DNA of 64,000 nt from Tengunoibacter tsumagoiensis. GTDB taxonomy: Bacteria > Chloroflexota > Ktedonobacteria > Ktedonobacterales > Ktedonobacteraceae. The stretch is from contig NZ_BIFR01000002.1 in NCBI RefSeq assembly GCF_003967535.1, positions 2,046,001-2,110,000 of the forward strand. The letters are read 5' to 3'. The notes below the pieces were generated by a model. The model ran no database searches and was not told where the DNA came from. It saw only the letters and a list, made by a program, of their open reading frames with translations. The translations under genes were made by a program, and so were the position numbers. Shown here piece by piece: positions 8,744 to 17,796 of the stretch (position 1 is the stretch's first letter; each line of letters begins with the position of its first letter).

Positions 8744-11626
8744 ATGGCACGCACAACCCCGACCGTTAAACAGGGTCAACTCTCATATATATCTTCACAG
8801 GGGCCACAAACGTGTTCTGTAGAATCGCCCGCGTGGTATACATGGTTAGAGACCGCCACACTCTTCGCTTTTGAAGATAGAGAGGGATCGTTCACTGCAC
8901 GTAAAGAACGTTCTGGAAATAAGCGTGGACAGCCCTATTGGAAAGCTTATCGCAAACGTGCGGGGAAGCTCTATCGAGCCTATCTAGGCTCTTCAAATAG
9001 ATTGACGCTCTCTCACTTGAAATCTATTGCCAGCCAGTTGACCACTCAGGTCACCTCCCCACTCATACTACCGCCATCAGCAACAAAAGAACTACCACCC
9101 TCTCACCATCAACAAACGTTCACGCATATACCAAAATTGCTCACCTCTTTTGTCCCAAGGGAGAAAGAACTGACAAGTCTTCGTCAACTTCTCTTGCACA
9201 CAGAAGTCCGGCTCCTGACACTTACAGGGCCGGGAGGAGTCGGGAAAACTCGACTGGCCCTTGAGCTCGCTCATCGGATGCGCAACGATTTTTCGGCTGG
9301 AGTCACCTTTGTCTCTTTAGCCTCGATCACCGAAATTGAACTCGTACTTCCCACGATTGCCCAAGTACTTGGTATCAAAGAACGTCCCAAACAGACTCAA
9401 GAAGAGCGGGTCCTCGATTTTCTACACAATAAAGAATTACTTCTTGTGCTGGATAATTTTGAGCAAGTTGCCTACGCCGCTTCAAGTCTCCCCCTGCTAC
9501 TCGCTGGCTGCCCACAAGTCAAACTTCTTATTACGAGCCGGGCTGTCCTGCATCTTAGTGGAGAATATGAATTTCCTGTTCAACCTCTTACCATTCCTGA
9601 CCCATCAGGGCAATCCTGGCAGACCCTGGAACATGAGAGCAATGCCGTGGCTCTGTTTTGTCAACGGGCCCGAGAGGCGCAAGCTCACTTTCAAGTAACT
9701 GCCACCAACGCCTCAGCCATTATAGAACTCTGCCTTCGTCTAGATGGCTTACCTCTGGCCATTGAGCTTGCAGCAGCTCGGAGCAAAATTCTCCCTCCTC
9801 AGGCGTTACTTGTCCGCTTAGAGCAGGGACTGCACCTCTTAAGCAGCTCTGCAATCAATATTCCGCTGCGGCAACGCACACTCTACAATACGATGCAGTG
9901 GAGCTATCAACTGTTAACACCTGATGAGCAAACATTCTTTCGTCTCCTGAGCATCTTCGAAGGCGATTTTTCTCTTACGGCAGCCGAAACCCTCGGTTGC
10001 AGGCTTGCACTGCCAGATCCACTGGAGAAGCTTTCATCGTTAATGGACAAAAGTCTTCTCAAACAAACATGTGATGAACAAGAAAATCCACGCCTGCTTA
10101 TGCTAAAAACTATTCGTGATTTTGGGCTTGAATGCCTGATAGAATGCAACGAAGCTCAACAAGCTCAACAAGCCCATGCGGAGTACTATCTACAACAGAC
10201 CGAACAGATTGCCACTCATCTCTTTGGATCAGAACAAGCCAGCTGGTTGGAACAATTGGAGCAGGATCACGAAAATATTCGGGCAGCGCTACGCTGGTTC
10301 ATTGAAGCACAACATAGTGAGGAGGCGCAACGACTCTGTATCGCCAGTGCCCGCTTCTGGACGATCCGTGGCTATGTAACAGAAGGATGCCAATGGTTTC
10401 TGCTTGCACTGGACTTACCCATAAACACACAGAACATACCCACTACACTGGCCAGAGCCCTGAGTTGGGCCGCCTGGCTAGCAGTTCTCCAGGGAGACCT
10501 GGAGCAGGGTGAAAAGCTCTGTGAACGGAGCCTTCTTCTCTACCAGACAGGGATCGATCCCCAGGGAAAAGCCCTGGCCTTGCATCGAATGGGGTTGATT
10601 AAAGCCAGACAGCAGAAGTTCCCAGCTATGGAAGCGTTTCTTGAAGAGAGCATTCATATTTATCATACACTGAGCGATAATAGCGGGCAGGCCTATTCTT
10701 TAATGGCTCTCGGAAGATTAAACATCGGAAGACAGGACCCGGCAAAAATATCACAATGGCTCACAACAAGCTATGAACTATTTGTGCATGAGCATAACGA
10801 AGAAGGGATGGCCTGGGCCCTCTATAGTCTGGCCAGAATAGCAATCCTTCAACAAAATTGGAAAGAGGGTGCCCACTTTGCAGATCAGGCAGAGATCTAT
10901 TTTCGTAAACTTCAACTTGATGAAGGTCTGATCCATCTTATGCTGCTGTGCTGTCAGCTCTCCTTTCAACAACAACAGCCGACATATGATCGATTACTGA
11001 CACTACTTCAAAAACAACGCACTTACCTGAATGATAGTATGATCGCTACGATTCTCATGTCCCTCACTGCTCTGGCTCTCCTTACTCACCACAAAGAGCA
11101 AGCCACGCACTATTGGAGTGAAGCCATCGCTATTCTTCAACAACCACGGTATAAACAGGAACGTCTTTCTGCACTGATACAGTTCATCACAATACTGGCA
11201 CACGGCGCCAATCCACGCTCAAGCGCACAATTACTCGGACTTGCCAGCACCTTTTTGAATTCAGAGACTCCGACCTCCGCACAGATCTTTATGACCAATA
11301 CCTCGACTTCCTTACAGACAAAACTGGGCAAAGCATCGTTCCGACGAGAATGGCAGAAAGGAGAGCAACTCACATTGGAGGAAGCCCTTTCTTGCTGGTA
11401 TGCTCCTCACAATCATGCAACAACCAGAGCGTCAGAGCTCAGCCCGCGAGAACAGGAAGTGCTTCAATTACTTGCTCAAAGCCTCACGACAGTTGAGATT
11501 GCAGGACGATTAGTCATTAGTCCACGAACCGTTGATGCACACATTCGTTCAATTTTTGTCAAATTGGCCGTAACCTCGCGCAGTGCTGCCACGCGCTATG
11601 CCTTAGAACATCATTTAGTTCCATAA
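8744..11626 (+). CDS. NB-ARC/TPR transcriptional regulator with C-terminal LuxR HTH
   Basis: About 960 residues, a STAND-type signal-transduction regulator. Residues 15-110 form a small basic N-terminal module (KERSGNKRGQPYWKAYRKR), as seen on many Ktedonobacteria regulators. The NB-ARC ATPase follows, with Walker A TGPGGVGKTRLALELA (about 158-173), Walker B LLLVLDNFEQV, ITSRA (sensor 1) and the GLPLAIELAAARS motif. Residues about 470-890 are helical TPR-like repeats, the expected ligand or partner-sensing arm. The last 60 residues are a LuxR/GerE HTH (LSPREQEVLQLLAQ, then SPRTVDAHI). ATP-dependent oligomerisation controlling DNA binding is inferred from MalT/AfsR relatives. ATG 8744 has AGGGGGA upstream; GTG 8720 is less likely. 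The promoter carries a palindrome at 8647-8680. Confidence 0.88.
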   Translation: MARTTPTVKQGQLSYISSQGPQTCSVESPAWYTWLETATLFAFEDREGSFTARKERSGNKRGQPYWKAYRKRAGKLYRAYLGSSNRLTLSHLKSIASQLTTQVTSPLILPPSATKELPPSHHQQTFTHIPKLLTSFVPREKELTSLRQLLLHTEVRLLTLTGPGGVGKTRLALELAHRMRNDFSAGVTFVSLASITEIELVLPTIAQVLGIKERPKQTQEERVLDFLHNKELLLVLDNFEQVAYAASSLPLLLAGCPQVKLLITSRAVLHLSGEYEFPVQPLTIPDPSGQSWQTLEHESNAVALFCQRAREAQAHFQVTATNASAIIELCLRLDGLPLAIELAAARSKILPPQALLVRLEQGLHLLSSSAINIPLRQRTLYNTMQWSYQLLTPDEQTFFRLLSIFEGDFSLTAAETLGCRLALPDPLEKLSSLMDKSLLKQTCDEQENPRLLMLKTIRDFGLECLIECNEAQQAQQAHAEYYLQQTEQIATHLFGSEQASWLEQLEQDHENIRAALRWFIEAQHSEEAQRLCIASARFWTIRGYVTEGCQWFLLALDLPINTQNIPTTLARALSWAAWLAVLQGDLEQGEKLCERSLLLYQTGIDPQGKALALHRMGLIKARQQKFPAMEAFLEESIHIYHTLSDNSGQAYSLMALGRLNIGRQDPAKISQWLTTSYELFVHEHNEEGMAWALYSLARIAILQQNWKEGAHFADQAEIYFRKLQLDEGLIHLMLLCCQLSFQQQQPTYDRLLTLLQKQRTYLNDSMIATILMSLTALALLTHHKEQATHYWSEAIAILQQPRYKQERLSALIQFITILAHGANPRSSAQLLGLASTFLNSETPTSAQIFMTNTSTSLQTKLGKASFRREWQKGEQLTLEEALSCWYAPHNHATTRASELSPREQEVLQLLAQSLTTVEIAGRLVISPRTVDAHIRSIFVKLAVTSRSAATRYALEHHLVP

Positions 11627-11761
11627 CATGGGGAGGAGGATCTTCTTAAAATAGGTAGTCTTAACGATGCGTAAAGCTCTTTTTGTAGGTAAACTGTCGT
11701 TAGAAGTACTCAAAAAATAGTTATCCTACATTTTCTATCTCTGCTACAAAGGAGCCTAACG

Positions 11762-12385
11762 ATGCAAAACGAGCTAGCCCAGCCGCAACAACATACGCGG
11801 TCAACACTGATTGCGAGCTATTGGAAAGTGATCACTCATCCAGGCAGCCAGACATTTCGGACAGAAAAATTAAATGCTCGGTGGGGGAGCATCTGGCTAC
11901 AACTCCTCTTCCTGAGCATTATCAGTACTGTTCTCTTTGTCATCTCAAGCTTTATCACTCCTCCTCAGGTCAGTGCAGTGGCTGGTATGAATGCAGAAAC
12001 TGCGAAATCTGTGACGATTATTACTTCAGCAATAGTTACTTTTATTGTAACTCCCATCTCCTTCCTCGTATCCAGTGCGATTCTGTTTGGTCTAGCTAAA
12101 GCGTTTAAAGGGACAGGAAGCTATCTGCAACAGACGTATGCCCTTGTACTGATCGGAGTGCCTATGGTTCTTCTCAGTTCACTGCTACAGTTGATTCCAG
12201 CAACCACGAACTGGCTTCCCTATCTTCCACATCTGTATAGCCTTGTCCTTGTCTTCTTTGCTCTCAAAGGCATACATGATCTTACAAGCGGTAAAGCGCT
12301 CACCATTATTCTCCTACCACTAGGGCTACTCCTTCTATTAGCTATTCTCATTAGTGTCGTAGTGATCCTGATTCTTCCACATTAA
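11762..12385 (+). CDS. Yip1-like five-helix membrane protein
   Basis: A 207-residue integral membrane protein of the Yip1/DUF1282 type. After a polar N-terminus (about 1-45, SYWKVITHPGSQTF is the typical entry motif) there are five hydrophobic segments: about 45-66, 83-107, 122-142, 148-166 and 173-205. The role is unknown; bacterial Yip1 proteins often accompany membrane-stress or secretion genes. The ATG has AAAGGAG seven bases upstream. The next gene starts 30 bases after its stop, so the two probably form an operon. Confidence 0.7.
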   Translation: MQNELAQPQQHTRSTLIASYWKVITHPGSQTFRTEKLNARWGSIWLQLLFLSIISTVLFVISSFITPPQVSAVAGMNAETAKSVTIITSAIVTFIVTPISFLVSSAILFGLAKAFKGTGSYLQQTYALVLIGVPMVLLSSLLQLIPATTNWLPYLPHLYSLVLVFFALKGIHDLTSGKALTIILLPLGLLLLLAILISVVVILILPH

Positions 12386-12415
12386 GTGCTTCTAAACGGT
12401 GAAAGGAGAGGGTTT

Positions 12416-12922
12416 ATGGACAATCTTCGCAACTATATCGGTCAAGAGCTTCAGTGGCGACATCCTAAATTTCTCAAGCCTGATTATGAGCTTCACACCC
12501 AGGACACAATCGTTTTACATATTCATCGCCAGGGATATGCAGGCAACCAGGCCCTGGTCGAAGCAGATGAGAATCGCTGGTTACTTGATCGGCGAGGCTT
12601 CAGGAAAAAATTTTTTATACTAGATCCTCAGACGCAGGCGGAGGTCGCCACTATTAAAGGAGGCATCAGCGGCAAAGCCACTGTTCTTTTCCCTGATGGA
12701 CGTGAGTATAAGTGGCAATCCATGAGCTTCTGGCGTAGTACCTGGGGCTGGTTCACCAGTGAAGATGTGCTACTCATCCAACAAAAACGAGGGGCTCGCG
12801 TTGAGCTTACTCCCAATAGTCAGGATGTACCGGAGATTGCTCTGCTCGTTGCTCTTGGTTGGTATCTGACCAGGCTCGCGGCAGAAGATGCTTCTTCCAC
12901 AGCATACGCTCCAGTTACTTAA
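12416..12922 (+). CDS. hypothetical protein, possibly tubby/LURP-one-like fold
   Basis: About 168 residues and mostly beta-strand. Segments such as YELHTQDTIVLHIHRQGY, VEADENRWLLDRRGFRKKFFILDP and TIKGGISGKATVLFPDGREY resemble the alternating strands of LURP-one/tubby-like C-terminal domains, which bind membranes or lipids; this is a tentative fold guess. There is no signal peptide or membrane helix. An in-frame ORF begins at 12386, but ATG 12416 has AAAGGAGAG upstream. It follows the Yip1-like gene closely and is followed by a hairpin, so the pair is one transcription unit. Confidence 0.6.
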   Translation: MDNLRNYIGQELQWRHPKFLKPDYELHTQDTIVLHIHRQGYAGNQALVEADENRWLLDRRGFRKKFFILDPQTQAEVATIKGGISGKATVLFPDGREYKWQSMSFWRSTWGWFTSEDVLLIQQKRGARVELTPNSQDVPEIALLVALGWYLTRLAAEDASSTAYAPVT

Positions 12923-12951
12923 AAGCAGCAAAATACAGATCAAATTCCCTG

Positions 12952-12991
12952 GCGCTGTTCATCTTTGCCATACTAAAATGATGAACAGCGC
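12952..12991 (+). terminator. terminator hairpin of the Yip1-like operon
   Basis: A perfect 12-bp inverted repeat (GCGCTGTTCATC at 12952-12963, complement at 12980-12991) with a 16-base loop, followed by the pyrimidine-rich ATTCTCTTCTTATTC. Confidence 0.65.
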
Positions 12992-13366
12992 ATTCTCTTC
13001 TTATTCTCTCCACATGTAAAAAACTCTTGCCAACAACATCTTGTGTATGTTACTATTTACAACAAATCCCATGACTTCTGTCCTACTCTCCGCATACTCG
13101 CGCACTGATGCGCACATCCCTGCCATGCGACGCCTCTATAGAGTAGATAGATATATATGAGATAACGACGATAGTTATTTCTATATATTATCAACCATAA
13201 ATACATAAATATTATTACACAGTATTCAAATTTTGCTCGTTATAGAACAAGTTTCATTCGTTATATATAGATAACAGGGGTCAAGAAGTCTTCATTCTGT
13301 CTTTGATAATTGCGTCCTCTCGGTAGCAACATTGGTTAGGAGGACTAAAGGTGGAGAAAGCTTATC
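12992..13366. other. AT-rich leader region upstream of the pseudokinase gene
   Basis: About 375 bases without a gene. It is much more AT-rich than its surroundings, with TATATA tracts at about 13149-13206 and 13261-13272 and a small inverted repeat around ATAAC/GTTAT at about 13162-13178. This fits a promoter or regulator-binding region for the gene at 13367, but I cannot pick a single promoter with confidence. Confidence 0.4.
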
Positions 13367-15343
13367 ATGAATACTGTCACTCACGAGATTCCGTTTTCTT
13401 TCGAACAACCTGAACAGATGCTCAATGCTCTTCTTAAATTGTTGCAACAAAGATTAAATCAACATGCGGCCAGCCCCACGTTTCAAAAAATGCAGATCCG
13501 TCAGGCTTTAACAGTACTCATTATTGATAAGCAGCAGCATCGCGGACATTATATAGAAAATTTACTTCTCACTACTGGATATCGACCTGTGACTGTCGTT
13601 GATGCGCTGGATGCTTTTACATTATATCTACAAGGCAGTTTAATACCTTTTGCGATTATCCTGGGGCAAGAAGATGATTCAAAACGTTTTTTTCTCTTGC
13701 GCCTTTTACAACAAGTCATGCAAAAATACGAGTGGGAAGCGCCTATTATTCGACTTACTAGCGGTCAATCCCAGCCCTCTACCCAGACGGGAATTGGAGG
13801 GCCTCTTTTAACTCAAAATACGACCTTCCCCGCTCCACCACAAGCCTCTACAAGAGCTTTTCAGACTGGCTCTTCCTTTCTACAACAGGATCCTGGCAGG
13901 TCGTCTCAACTCCCTTCTTTTGCTCAACCAGCTCCGGGCAGGCCGTCGAACACTGATCCCTTTAATCCTACTATACAGCAACCTTCTAGCAGGCCTTCAG
14001 ATACCGATCTCTTTCATTCTCCGATGCAATCAGTTTCTGGCAAGTCTTCAAGTACAGGGCCACTTACGCCAGAAGCTATCCCTTTTCCAGACTATGTTTC
14101 CGCCCCACCTCTGCCAAATGCCTTCTCGGATGCCTTTTCTGGGACGCCATCTAGAGCAGACGAAAACTCTTTTGGTACCTTTACCTTTCCTAATCCTCTG
14201 CAACAAAAAAAGGATTCTTCAGTCACCCCCCGAACAAATACGGTCCCTTTGAGTGGTGAGAAGAACACTTTAGCAACTACACCAACGCAACCACTGCCTA
14301 TTCTGACAACGCCAAACACCTCGACAGGTCCGTTCGTCTGGAATCCTCCGCCACCTTCACACGTAACACGCAGTGTTCCCGACAGCACAATTCAGCAAGT
14401 TCCATTTCCAGAGCAGCGTATACCTCCCACTACAACCCGTAAACTGCCTCCTCCTCAAGAGCAGAAAAAACGCGAAAAGGTTTCTTTAGTTGGGCAAAGT
14501 CTGGGCCGTTATCAGATCGATGCACTTATTGGTGGAAGTACCTATAGCAACGTCTACACTATTTATGATCGTTTACGTGAACAAACTTGTGCAATTAAGG
14601 CTGTCCAGACTGATTTTCTTTCCATTGATACTTTAGAGCTCCAGTTTGATGAATTAAACATCTTTGAACAAGAGGCAGAGATTCTTGACAAGCTAAAACA
14701 TCCACATATCTTTCCTATCTTAAATCATGGCAAATCCTATGTCAGTGGCTCTCCTTTTATCTATAAAACGATGCCTTATTGTGCTGAACGGTCTTTAAAA
14801 CATTGGATCACTCATCATGGCGGCATAAGAAACTTCCACGCGCGACAGCTCGTTCCTTTAATTGTTCAGTTAGCTGATGCGATACAGTACGCTCATGAGC
14901 ACCACGTTCTCTATCAGAACTTTAAGATGTCTAATATTCTTGTCTTGCACAACGAGAGCCAGATAGAAAATTTACAGGTGGCTATAGCTGATTTTGCAGG
15001 ACAGGATGGCTCGTTCGTCGCAAATTCCTCCGATGCGTATTTATATGTCGCACCTGAACGATGGGAAGGACAGGTTCAGCCAGCCTCCGATCAGTATGGG
15101 TTAGCCGCTATCGCCTATGAACTTTTTACTGGTCGCCCTCCCTTTCAAGGCAATGCTGAGCGGATTGTGAAGCAGATGCATCTTACGATGCAACCTCAAG
15201 CCCCCAGCGTTTTTAACCCTCAACTTCCACCAGCAGTCAATAACGTGCTTCTCTGCGCACTGGCCAAAAGGCCACATGATCGCTTTGCTTCCGTAGCTAT
15301 CTTTGCACAAACACTACAACATAGCTTTGGATTAATGCGCTAA
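13367..15343 (+). CDS. receiver-like domain fused to a Ser/Thr pseudokinase
   Basis: A 658-residue three-part protein. Residues about 40-130 look like a response-regulator receiver fold (ALTVLIIDKQQHRGHYIENLLL, then PVTVVDALDAFTLY), but at the phosphoacceptor position the strand reads FAIILGQED, with no clear Asp. Residues about 140-380 are a Pro/Ser/Thr-rich linker with loose repeats (GRPSNTDPF, SRPSDTDLF). Residues about 385-655 are an eukaryotic-like kinase domain. ATP-binding K411 (CAIK) is kept. The catalytic HRD is replaced by Y516-Q517-N518 in LYQNFKMSN, and DFG reads DFA (542-544). The glycine loop IGGSTYSNVY is also altered. It is therefore probably a pseudokinase used for binding or scaffolding. 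A terminator follows the stop. Confidence 0.8.
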   Translation: MNTVTHEIPFSFEQPEQMLNALLKLLQQRLNQHAASPTFQKMQIRQALTVLIIDKQQHRGHYIENLLLTTGYRPVTVVDALDAFTLYLQGSLIPFAIILGQEDDSKRFFLLRLLQQVMQKYEWEAPIIRLTSGQSQPSTQTGIGGPLLTQNTTFPAPPQASTRAFQTGSSFLQQDPGRSSQLPSFAQPAPGRPSNTDPFNPTIQQPSSRPSDTDLFHSPMQSVSGKSSSTGPLTPEAIPFPDYVSAPPLPNAFSDAFSGTPSRADENSFGTFTFPNPLQQKKDSSVTPRTNTVPLSGEKNTLATTPTQPLPILTTPNTSTGPFVWNPPPPSHVTRSVPDSTIQQVPFPEQRIPPTTTRKLPPPQEQKKREKVSLVGQSLGRYQIDALIGGSTYSNVYTIYDRLREQTCAIKAVQTDFLSIDTLELQFDELNIFEQEAEILDKLKHPHIFPILNHGKSYVSGSPFIYKTMPYCAERSLKHWITHHGGIRNFHARQLVPLIVQLADAIQYAHEHHVLYQNFKMSNILVLHNESQIENLQVAIADFAGQDGSFVANSSDAYLYVAPERWEGQVQPASDQYGLAAIAYELFTGRPPFQGNAERIVKQMHLTMQPQAPSVFNPQLPPAVNNVLLCALAKRPHDRFASVAIFAQTLQHSFGLMR

Positions 15344-15350
15344 TTCTTCC

Positions 15351-15410
15351 GAGTCAAAAGGGGACAAAAAGTTCCTGGTTCTTTTTTGATACCCCTTTGA
15401 CTCTTTCTTT
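15351..15410 (+). terminator. terminator after the pseudokinase gene
   Basis: A long hairpin: outer arms GAGTCAAAAGGGG and CCCCTTTGACTC (one bulged A), inner pairing of CAAAAAG with CTTTTTTG, then a T-rich tail CTCTTTCTTT. It begins eight bases after the stop. Confidence 0.8.
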
Positions 15411-15527
15411 AAAAGATGATCTTTTATAGTTGACAGGACCATTCTCTCCAATTCTATCTAGTTATAGCCAGCACACACAAAAAGGTTATAAACAACGATT
15501 AGAAGAAGCCCTCTTAAAAATATGCAC

Positions 15528-15556
15528 TTGACAAAATAAAAAAATTATTACATACT
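15528..15556 (+). promoter_or_regulatory. sigma-70-type promoter of the beta-helix gene
   Basis: TTGACA (15528-15533), a 17-base spacer and CATACT (15551-15556), in an AT-rich stretch. The predicted transcript start near 15563 gives a leader of about 245 bases before the ATG at 15808. I see no recognisable riboswitch in the leader. Confidence 0.6.
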
Positions 15557-15807
15557 TTCAACGAAGTATAAAAACAATTTCACTTAAATTGTTCTAATAA
15601 GGTGATTTTCTTTGTACTCTACCTCACTTTATTCCTCAATCCAATCCTTTGTTATCGCGTAGATGTGTAGGACAATTGAAATACAAGAGTTGTTCATCTG
15701 TAGCATGAGAGTAGATCTTATTCTCACTTCCTATCTACCGTAAAAAATACTGCTCTAGAAACAAATATTCGTTTCCTACTGGCTTGTTGAGGTTGGAGGG
15801 ATGTCTT

Positions 15808-17418
15808 ATGGCCACGCTGTCTGAAAATCCTATTATCAATGTTGTTACTGCTGCTAGCTCGCTCAATCACCCCATCGATCTATCCGGCTCAACTCCTGCG
15901 GATAAAGGTATCCAGGCTGTCATTGATAGTTCGCCCCATGGAGCTCTCATCTACTTTCCAGCAGGGGTCTATCAACTAACTTCCACGATTGCGCTTAAGT
16001 TTGGTCAGCGCTATGTGGGTGCGAATAATTCAACGGGCCCCAATGGCACTATTATGAAACAGGCCTCCGGGGCTAATCTGCCCGCTCTGTTTGCCTCTTT
16101 TGAATATCTCTCGAATAGTCCTTATACTGCTGAGGCTATTACGATTGAGCATATGAGTTTCGATGGCAATTCATACAAAAATTCTACGCGGGTTCAATGG
16201 AAAGATGAACCTCATTCAACAAGCAATGCCTATGGTGTCAATAATGGGATTATTCTGATGGGCTATCGTTCGACAATTCGTCAATGTTTTGTGTTTAATG
16301 TCTCCGGATGCGGCATTATTGTGGCCAGTATGTCGCAAAATGGGAGTGGTTTGACCAATACTTCTGTGGAAAATCGCATTGAAGATTGTATTATTGAGGG
16401 CTTTGGCTACTATGGACTGCTGGTCTCTGGTGCAACTGGCTCTTGTACCGATGGGTATATACGAGATTGTATAGTGGATGGCGATAGTGGAAGCGCGCTC
16501 TATTCAGGGAGCGACTGCATTCGGCTCAATAACGGAGCTGGCTGGTTTTTGGCAGGAAATCATGTCTATGGCGGCGCTGAAAATGGCATCCAGGTCTATC
16601 AGGCCTTTGCAACGACGTTGCTCGAGAATGAGGTGGATGGCTATGGCAACGGACCAGCCTTTCCCTTTACATCCAGTCCTTATTACTATACTGGTATTGG
16701 GGTTACCTGCAATTCTGGGGTACGCGGAACGGTTCTTACGAGCAATGTCATTTACTGTTCAGAGAATCAGAATGTCCATTATCAGCATCTCTGCCTCTCA
16801 GCAGACTTTCAAAGCGATAGTCCTAAAAATGAGAATACGCGCATCATTGCCTCCAATAATATTGTCATTGGCAATTATCAATCCAGTCGACCCATGGATT
16901 ACTCGGTTGGCATTGTGATTCAGAATCTGAGCTCCCAGAATGTCCCCAATCATGTGATTGTCTTTGGGAACCGCGTTGATAACGTGGGCTATATCTATCA
17001 GACGTATGTTAACGGCGGGATTTTAGATCTGGCACCTGTTCAGATCATCGGCTCAGCACTTGCCGAACTTGACGTCCAGAGCAATCGACACTTTATTGCA
17101 GGCAGTACTCATGCACCACAAGTCAGCAAGGGCTCCAATAACAATAGCACTTTTTTTAAAGCTAATGTCAACGGCAATGATATCCGCGGGGTCGTGACGT
17201 TTACATCTGGTTCTACAAGTGGCGAACTACTCGTTGTCACTTTTGCGGTACCTTATTCAACACCTCCAGTCGTTTTGCTCACTTTACAGGGCGCTACCAG
17301 TAGTTCAGTCTCACCAGTCTGGTATATCAATACTGTAAAAACGACCGGCTTTAGCATCTGTAGCACAAATAATTCTAATCCTGGTACGTATACGATAGGG
17401 TACGCAGTTATAGGGTAA
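15808..17418 (+). CDS. right-handed beta-helix (pectate lyase-like) protein
   Basis: About 536 residues. The N-terminal ADKGIQAVIDSSPHGALIYF and PAGVYQLTSTIAL are the classic opening of the pectate-lyase/tail-spike beta-helix (an Asp-x-x-Ala-Ile-Gln-like cap followed by the PxGxY turn). The middle (about 90-440) is a run of short strands rich in Asn, Gly and Ile (DCIIEGFGYYGLLV, NHVYGGAENGIQVY, NEVDGYGNG), typical solenoid coils. The last 100 residues form a separate beta domain. There is no signal peptide, unlike secreted pectinases; the substrate is unknown. ATG 15808 has GGAGG eight bases upstream. It has a good promoter at 15528 and a strong terminator, so it is a single gene. A phage tail-spike origin was considered, but no phage genes are nearby. 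Confidence 0.8.
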   Translation: MATLSENPIINVVTAASSLNHPIDLSGSTPADKGIQAVIDSSPHGALIYFPAGVYQLTSTIALKFGQRYVGANNSTGPNGTIMKQASGANLPALFASFEYLSNSPYTAEAITIEHMSFDGNSYKNSTRVQWKDEPHSTSNAYGVNNGIILMGYRSTIRQCFVFNVSGCGIIVASMSQNGSGLTNTSVENRIEDCIIEGFGYYGLLVSGATGSCTDGYIRDCIVDGDSGSALYSGSDCIRLNNGAGWFLAGNHVYGGAENGIQVYQAFATTLLENEVDGYGNGPAFPFTSSPYYYTGIGVTCNSGVRGTVLTSNVIYCSENQNVHYQHLCLSADFQSDSPKNENTRIIASNNIVIGNYQSSRPMDYSVGIVIQNLSSQNVPNHVIVFGNRVDNVGYIYQTYVNGGILDLAPVQIIGSALAELDVQSNRHFIAGSTHAPQVSKGSNNNSTFFKANVNGNDIRGVVTFTSGSTSGELLVVTFAVPYSTPPVVLLTLQGATSSSVSPVWYINTVKTTGFSICSTNNSNPGTYTIGYAVIG

Positions 17419-17441
17419 ATAAGACTATTCGCTCTATTATT

Positions 17442-17489
17442 AGGAAGAGATTTTTGCTCTTTTCGCAAGCAGGCAAAAAATCTCTTCCT
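17442..17489 (+). terminator. terminator after the beta-helix gene
   Basis: Arms AGGAAGAGATTTTTGC (17442-17457) and its complement (17473-17489), 16-17 bp with one bulged A, around a 15-base loop. It lies 24 bases after the stop. Confidence 0.75.
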
Positions 17490-17650
17490 ATGCTTTCTTT
17501 GTGCATTCAAGACATATCTGCCTCAGAGAGATCTATTTTGCCTCTACCTTCTGTTCTATCCAGCTTCAGATCTTTTCATCAAAATAAATCTGCTATCTAT
17601 CAGTATATTTCCAAAACTAAAAACTTTTCCTGGCCAAAAGTCATATAACA

Positions 17651-17680
17651 TTGAAAAAATATTATATTATGATTTAGAAT
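17651..17680 (+). promoter_or_regulatory. promoter of the zinc-ribbon/CHAT operon
   Basis: TTGAAA (17651-17656), an 18-base AT-rich spacer and TAGAAT (17675-17680), 117 bases before the ATG at 17797. The rest of the 17490-17796 gap shows nothing else I recognise. Confidence 0.5.
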
Positions 17681-17796
17681 TATAGCATGTGACGGGTTAC
17701 CCCACTGGCATCATAAAAAGGATTATCAGATTTAAGGCTATACTCATTCAAAAAAGTTTATCCTCAGTACTTTCTATACTTAAGGAGAATTTTGTT

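Noticed and set aside
15808..17418. Beta-helix protein as part of a prophage (tail spike)
   Set aside because: No integrase, terminase, portal, capsid or tail genes are nearby, and the gene has its own promoter and terminator.
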